Source of the DNA: Laguncularia racemosa | Lineage: Eukaryota; Streptophyta; Magnoliopsida; Myrtales; Combretaceae | Length of the DNA stretch: 64,000 bases | Assembly: GCA_037954665.1 (NCBI GenBank) | Contig: JBBMOL010000038.1 | Span: 2,914,001 to 2,978,000, forward strand | Reading direction: 5' to 3' | Shown here: positions 61,182 to 64,000 of the stretch, one piece after another | How positions within the stretch are numbered: position 1 is the stretch's first letter | How the letters are laid out: the number at the start of each line of letters is the position of its first letter | Notes under the pieces: model-generated | Seen by the model: the letters and a program-made list of their open reading frames with translations, nothing else | Database searches by the model: none | Told to the model about the DNA's origin: nothing | Made by a program: the position numbers and the translations under genes

Positions 61182-64000
61182 TCATCCTCGAAAATTACAT
61201 GAATTACTGAAGAATACTGGGTATCTTCTTCTCATCTTCTCTTTTAATTCCCAGGTTACTTCTCTTTCTATTTGGTTGCTCCATTGTACTTTAATGTACT
61301 TGATGACTCGTCTTCTTAGAATTTGTTCTTTAGTGTCCATGATTTTAATAGGTCTCTTAACAATCATGAGGCTTAACTGCACTTGTAGAGGTTCTAGTGC
61401 AGTGATTTGATCTGGGTTGGGCACATATTTCCTTAGCATGGAAATGTGAAATACATTGTATACTCTAGCCAGACTTTGTGGCAATGCTAGTATGTATGCT
61501 ACTGGTCCAATCCTCTCAAGAATTTTAAAGGGTCCTACATATTTGGGATTCAATTTCTCTCTTAATCTAATTCTTATTACTCCATTCGTAGGTGAGATCT
61601 TCAACAACACATGATCTCCCACTTGAAACTCTAATGAGCGCCTCCTCTTGTCTACATATGACTTTTGGTGGCTTTAGGCCGACTGCATTCTTTGCCTGAT
61701 CAACTTCACTTTGTTCATTTTGTATTAGATTAAGTCTTAATATTTACTTTTAATCCACCTCATCCCAATGTAAAGGTAACCGGCACTTTTTTCCATACAA
61801 TGCCTTATATGGTACCATTTGGATGGTAGCTTGATAACTGTTGTTGTAGGCGAATTCCACTAAAGGCGGATGTTCATCCCAATTTCCACCAAGGTCTAAT
61901 GCACACGTCCTCAACATATCCTCAAATATTTAAATTGTTCGCTTTGACTGACCATTCGTCTATAGGTGAAAAGCCGTATTGAATTGTAACTTTATCCCCA
62001 GAGCTCTGTGCAAACTATTCCAAAACCTCTTCACAAATCTTGTATCTCTATTTGACACTATGGAGATTGGTACCCCATGTAACTTTACAATTTCTTTGAT
62101 ATAGATTTGTGCTAGTTTCTCAAGTTTGTATCTAGTACCTATTGGTATAAAGTGAGTCGATTTTGTAAGTTTGTCCACAATCACCGATACGGTATCCAAA
62201 TTTGTCAAGGATCTAAGTAGGGTAGTAACAAAATCCATGGTAACATGTTCTTATTTCCAATTTGGTATAGGTAACGATTGTAATATACTAGTGGGTCTAT
62301 AATGTTCTATCTTGATCTATTGGTAGGTCAGACACTTAGATACATAATCAGCCACTTCTCTTTTCATATTCCTCCATTAGTAATGGTTCTTTAGATCTTT
62401 ATACATCTTGGTACTTCAAGAGTGAACGAAATACCTAGAATAGTGTGCCTACTTTAATATTTCTTTCTTCAACTCATCTACACTCGGCATACATAACTTG
62501 TGACCATACCTCAATACCCTTTCTGCATCTTGATTAAATTCTACAACTCTTCGCTCTTCCATTCTTTTCGTTATTTCTTATATTCCTTTATCTTTAACTT
62601 GTGTAGCCTTTATTCTGTCGATTAACATTAACTATATTTGTAGGTTGGCGAGTCTAGCTCCAATTTCATAAGTCACAATCTTCATATCTAATTTCTGCAT
62701 ATCTTCTAATATCTTCTTTTGAGTTGTGATCAAAGTTGCTAAATTGCGATACTTCTTTCTACTGAGTGCATCAGCAACAACGTTAGCTTTTCCGAGGTGG
62801 TATTGGATATCTAAGTCGTAGTCCTTTATTAGTTCTAGTTAGTGTCTTTGCCTCATATTTAGCTCTTTCTAGGTAAATAAGTACTTGAGGGTTTTGTGAT
62901 TTGTGAATATTTTGCACTTATCTTCATACAAATAATGTCTCCATAACTTGAGTGCAAATATCATGGCTGCTAATTCCGAACCATGTGTCAAGTAATTCTT
63001 CTCATAAGGCTTCAACTGCTTAAATGTGTATGCAATCACCCTATCATTCTACGTCAACACACATCTGAGCCCTTGAATAGAGGCATCACTATACATCACA
63101 AATTCTTCACCATTGATTGGTAGTGCAAGTACCGATGTACAAGTCAATCTCTCCTTCAATGTCGTGAAGCTTGCTTTACATCGGTCATTCCATACAAATT
63201 TTACTCCTTTTTTGAGTCAATTTAGTCAAAGGGGTTGTCAATTTGGAGAATCCTCTTACAAATCTTCTGTAGTATCCTGCTAACCCTAAGAAGCTTCTAA
63301 TTTTTGTTAAGTCTTTGGCCTGGGCTATTCATTTACCGCTCTCATCTTTTTAGGATCTACAGATAATCCATCCTTACTAATTACATATCCCAAAAAGGTG
63401 ACTTACTTCAGCTAGAACTCATACTTTTTAAACTTGACATACAACTTTTCTGTTTACAATTTGCTCAATATTTTCCTTAAGTGCTGCTCATGATCTTCTT
63501 CGTTTCTGGAGTATATTAAAATGTCATCTATGAGCACGATGAAAAACTTGCCCAAGTGTTCCTTAAATATTTGGTTCATTAAGTCCATGAAGGCTATAAG
63601 TGCATTTGTGAGTCCAAAAGGCATTACTTGGAATTCATAATGCCAATATCTAGTTCTGAACATGGTCTTTTGGATGTCTTCCTCCTTGATCCTCAATTGA
63701 TGGTACTTGGATCTCAAGTCTATTTTTGAGAAGACTTGAGCTCCTTATAACTGATCAAACAAGTCGTCAATCTTCGGGAGAGGGTATTTATTTTTAATTA
63801 TAACCCTATTTAACTCCTGATAGTCTATACATAACTGCATGCAGTTGTCTTTCTTCTTCACAAATAATACCAATGCACCCTAAGGTAAGACACTTGGTTT
63901 AATAAACTTTTTATCCAATAGCTTATGTATTCTATCCTTCAGGTCTTTCAACTTTGTGGGTGCCATACGATATAGGGCCTTTGATATGGGAGTCGTATTA
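61182..64000 (-). pseudogene. Pol fragments (RT, RNase H, integrase, chromodomain) of the third element
   Basis: Reading down the - strand: RT with KYHQLRIKEEDIQKTMFRT, VMPFGLTNALIAFMDLMN and LIDDILIYS (63454-63717), then RNase H (YSDASIQGLRCVLT near 63.08 kb; KANVVADALSRKKYRNLAT near 62.77 kb). The integrase core follows (MDFVTTLLRS, VDKLTKSTHFIPIGT, VSNRDTRFVKRFW; 61960-62238). Last is the C-terminal part at 61182-61622, with KYVGPFKILERIGPVAYILA, VYNVFHISMLRKYVP and a chromodomain (YIKVQWSNQIEREVTWELK). Stops and frameshifts separate these blocks. The integrase motif usually read SDRD is SNRD here, so a catalytic Asp is lost. The chromodomain in live elements directs insertion to heterochromatin. 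Confidence 0.85.

Larger units (their letters stand above)
59155..64000 (-). mobile_element. Chromodomain Ty3/gypsy element (Tekay/Del-like), cut by the window end
   Basis: The 3' LTR is at 59155-61164 (about 2.0 kb, TGTAAC...TTTACA ends). It is followed in + coordinates by a C-rich tract that is the polypurine tract in element sense (TTATGGGGGAA, near 61165-61175), then pol on the - strand. The long LTR, the LTR end CCCAAATTTTGGGGTGTTACA-type (split here as TTTTGGGGTGTTACA) and a chromodomain after integrase fit the Tekay/Del lineage. The 5' part and 5' LTR lie beyond 64000. Many stops show it is dead. Confidence 0.8.

Noticed and set aside
1..64000. CRISPR arrays, bacterial operons or a defence island
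   Set aside because: The ACACGGCCGTGT arrays and tandem duplications are the only regular repeats. They lie inside LTRs or spacer, with no Cas or defence genes, and all genes are eukaryotic with introns.

Overview
The window looks like nuclear DNA of a dicot plant. It is AT-rich, the genes have GT-AG introns, several proteins match plant-only families, and most of the rest is plant transposable elements. I cannot name the species. Four ordinary genes are visible: the 3' end of an atypical chloroplast thioredoxin (ACHT type; + strand, 551-1273), a small 103-residue one-helix protein with a long 5'UTR intron (+, 9.2-17.8 kb), a PRA1-family membrane protein (+, 23679-24284) and a two-exon cytidine deaminase (CDA1 type; -, 29919-31358). 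They look like independent genes and form no cluster.

Layout. 0-1.6 kb: thioredoxin 3' end. 3.2-3.5 kb: a scrap of LINE-type RNase H. 3.6-8.2 kb: a decayed hAT element with a broken BED/RICESLEEPER-like transposase. 9.2-18.1 kb: the 103-aa gene, whose 5'UTR intron holds an antisense LINE (about 10.9-14.05 kb) and whose coding intron holds a small gag-only LTR element. 18-22.5 kb: AT-rich DNA with tandem duplications and a Helitron-like 3' end, followed at once by a small inverted-repeat element. 23.7-31.5 kb: the PRA1 and CDA genes in AT-rich spacer. 33.4-42.3 kb: a 1.64-kb tandem duplication whose second copy is split by a complete but heavily mutated Ty3/gypsy element (35670-41310). 43.25-44.1 kb: an element with very long terminal inverted repeats. 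51.07-56.99 kb: a second, younger member of the same Ty3/gypsy family on the - strand, with perfect 5-bp target duplications. 59.16-64.0 kb: the 3' LTR and broken pol of a third, chromodomain-carrying Ty3/gypsy element that runs off the window.

Most notable signals: (1) the two related Ty3/gypsy elements carry, in the U3 part of their LTRs, dense repeats built on the palindromic core ACACGGCCGTGT; (2) the older copy is broken almost only by C-to-T type changes (CAG to TAG, CGA to TGA), the footprint of cytosine methylation; (3) an insertion inside a tandem duplication lets the order of events be read. I found no convincing new biological system beyond these transposon features. All calls come from reading the sequence and translations; no searches were run.
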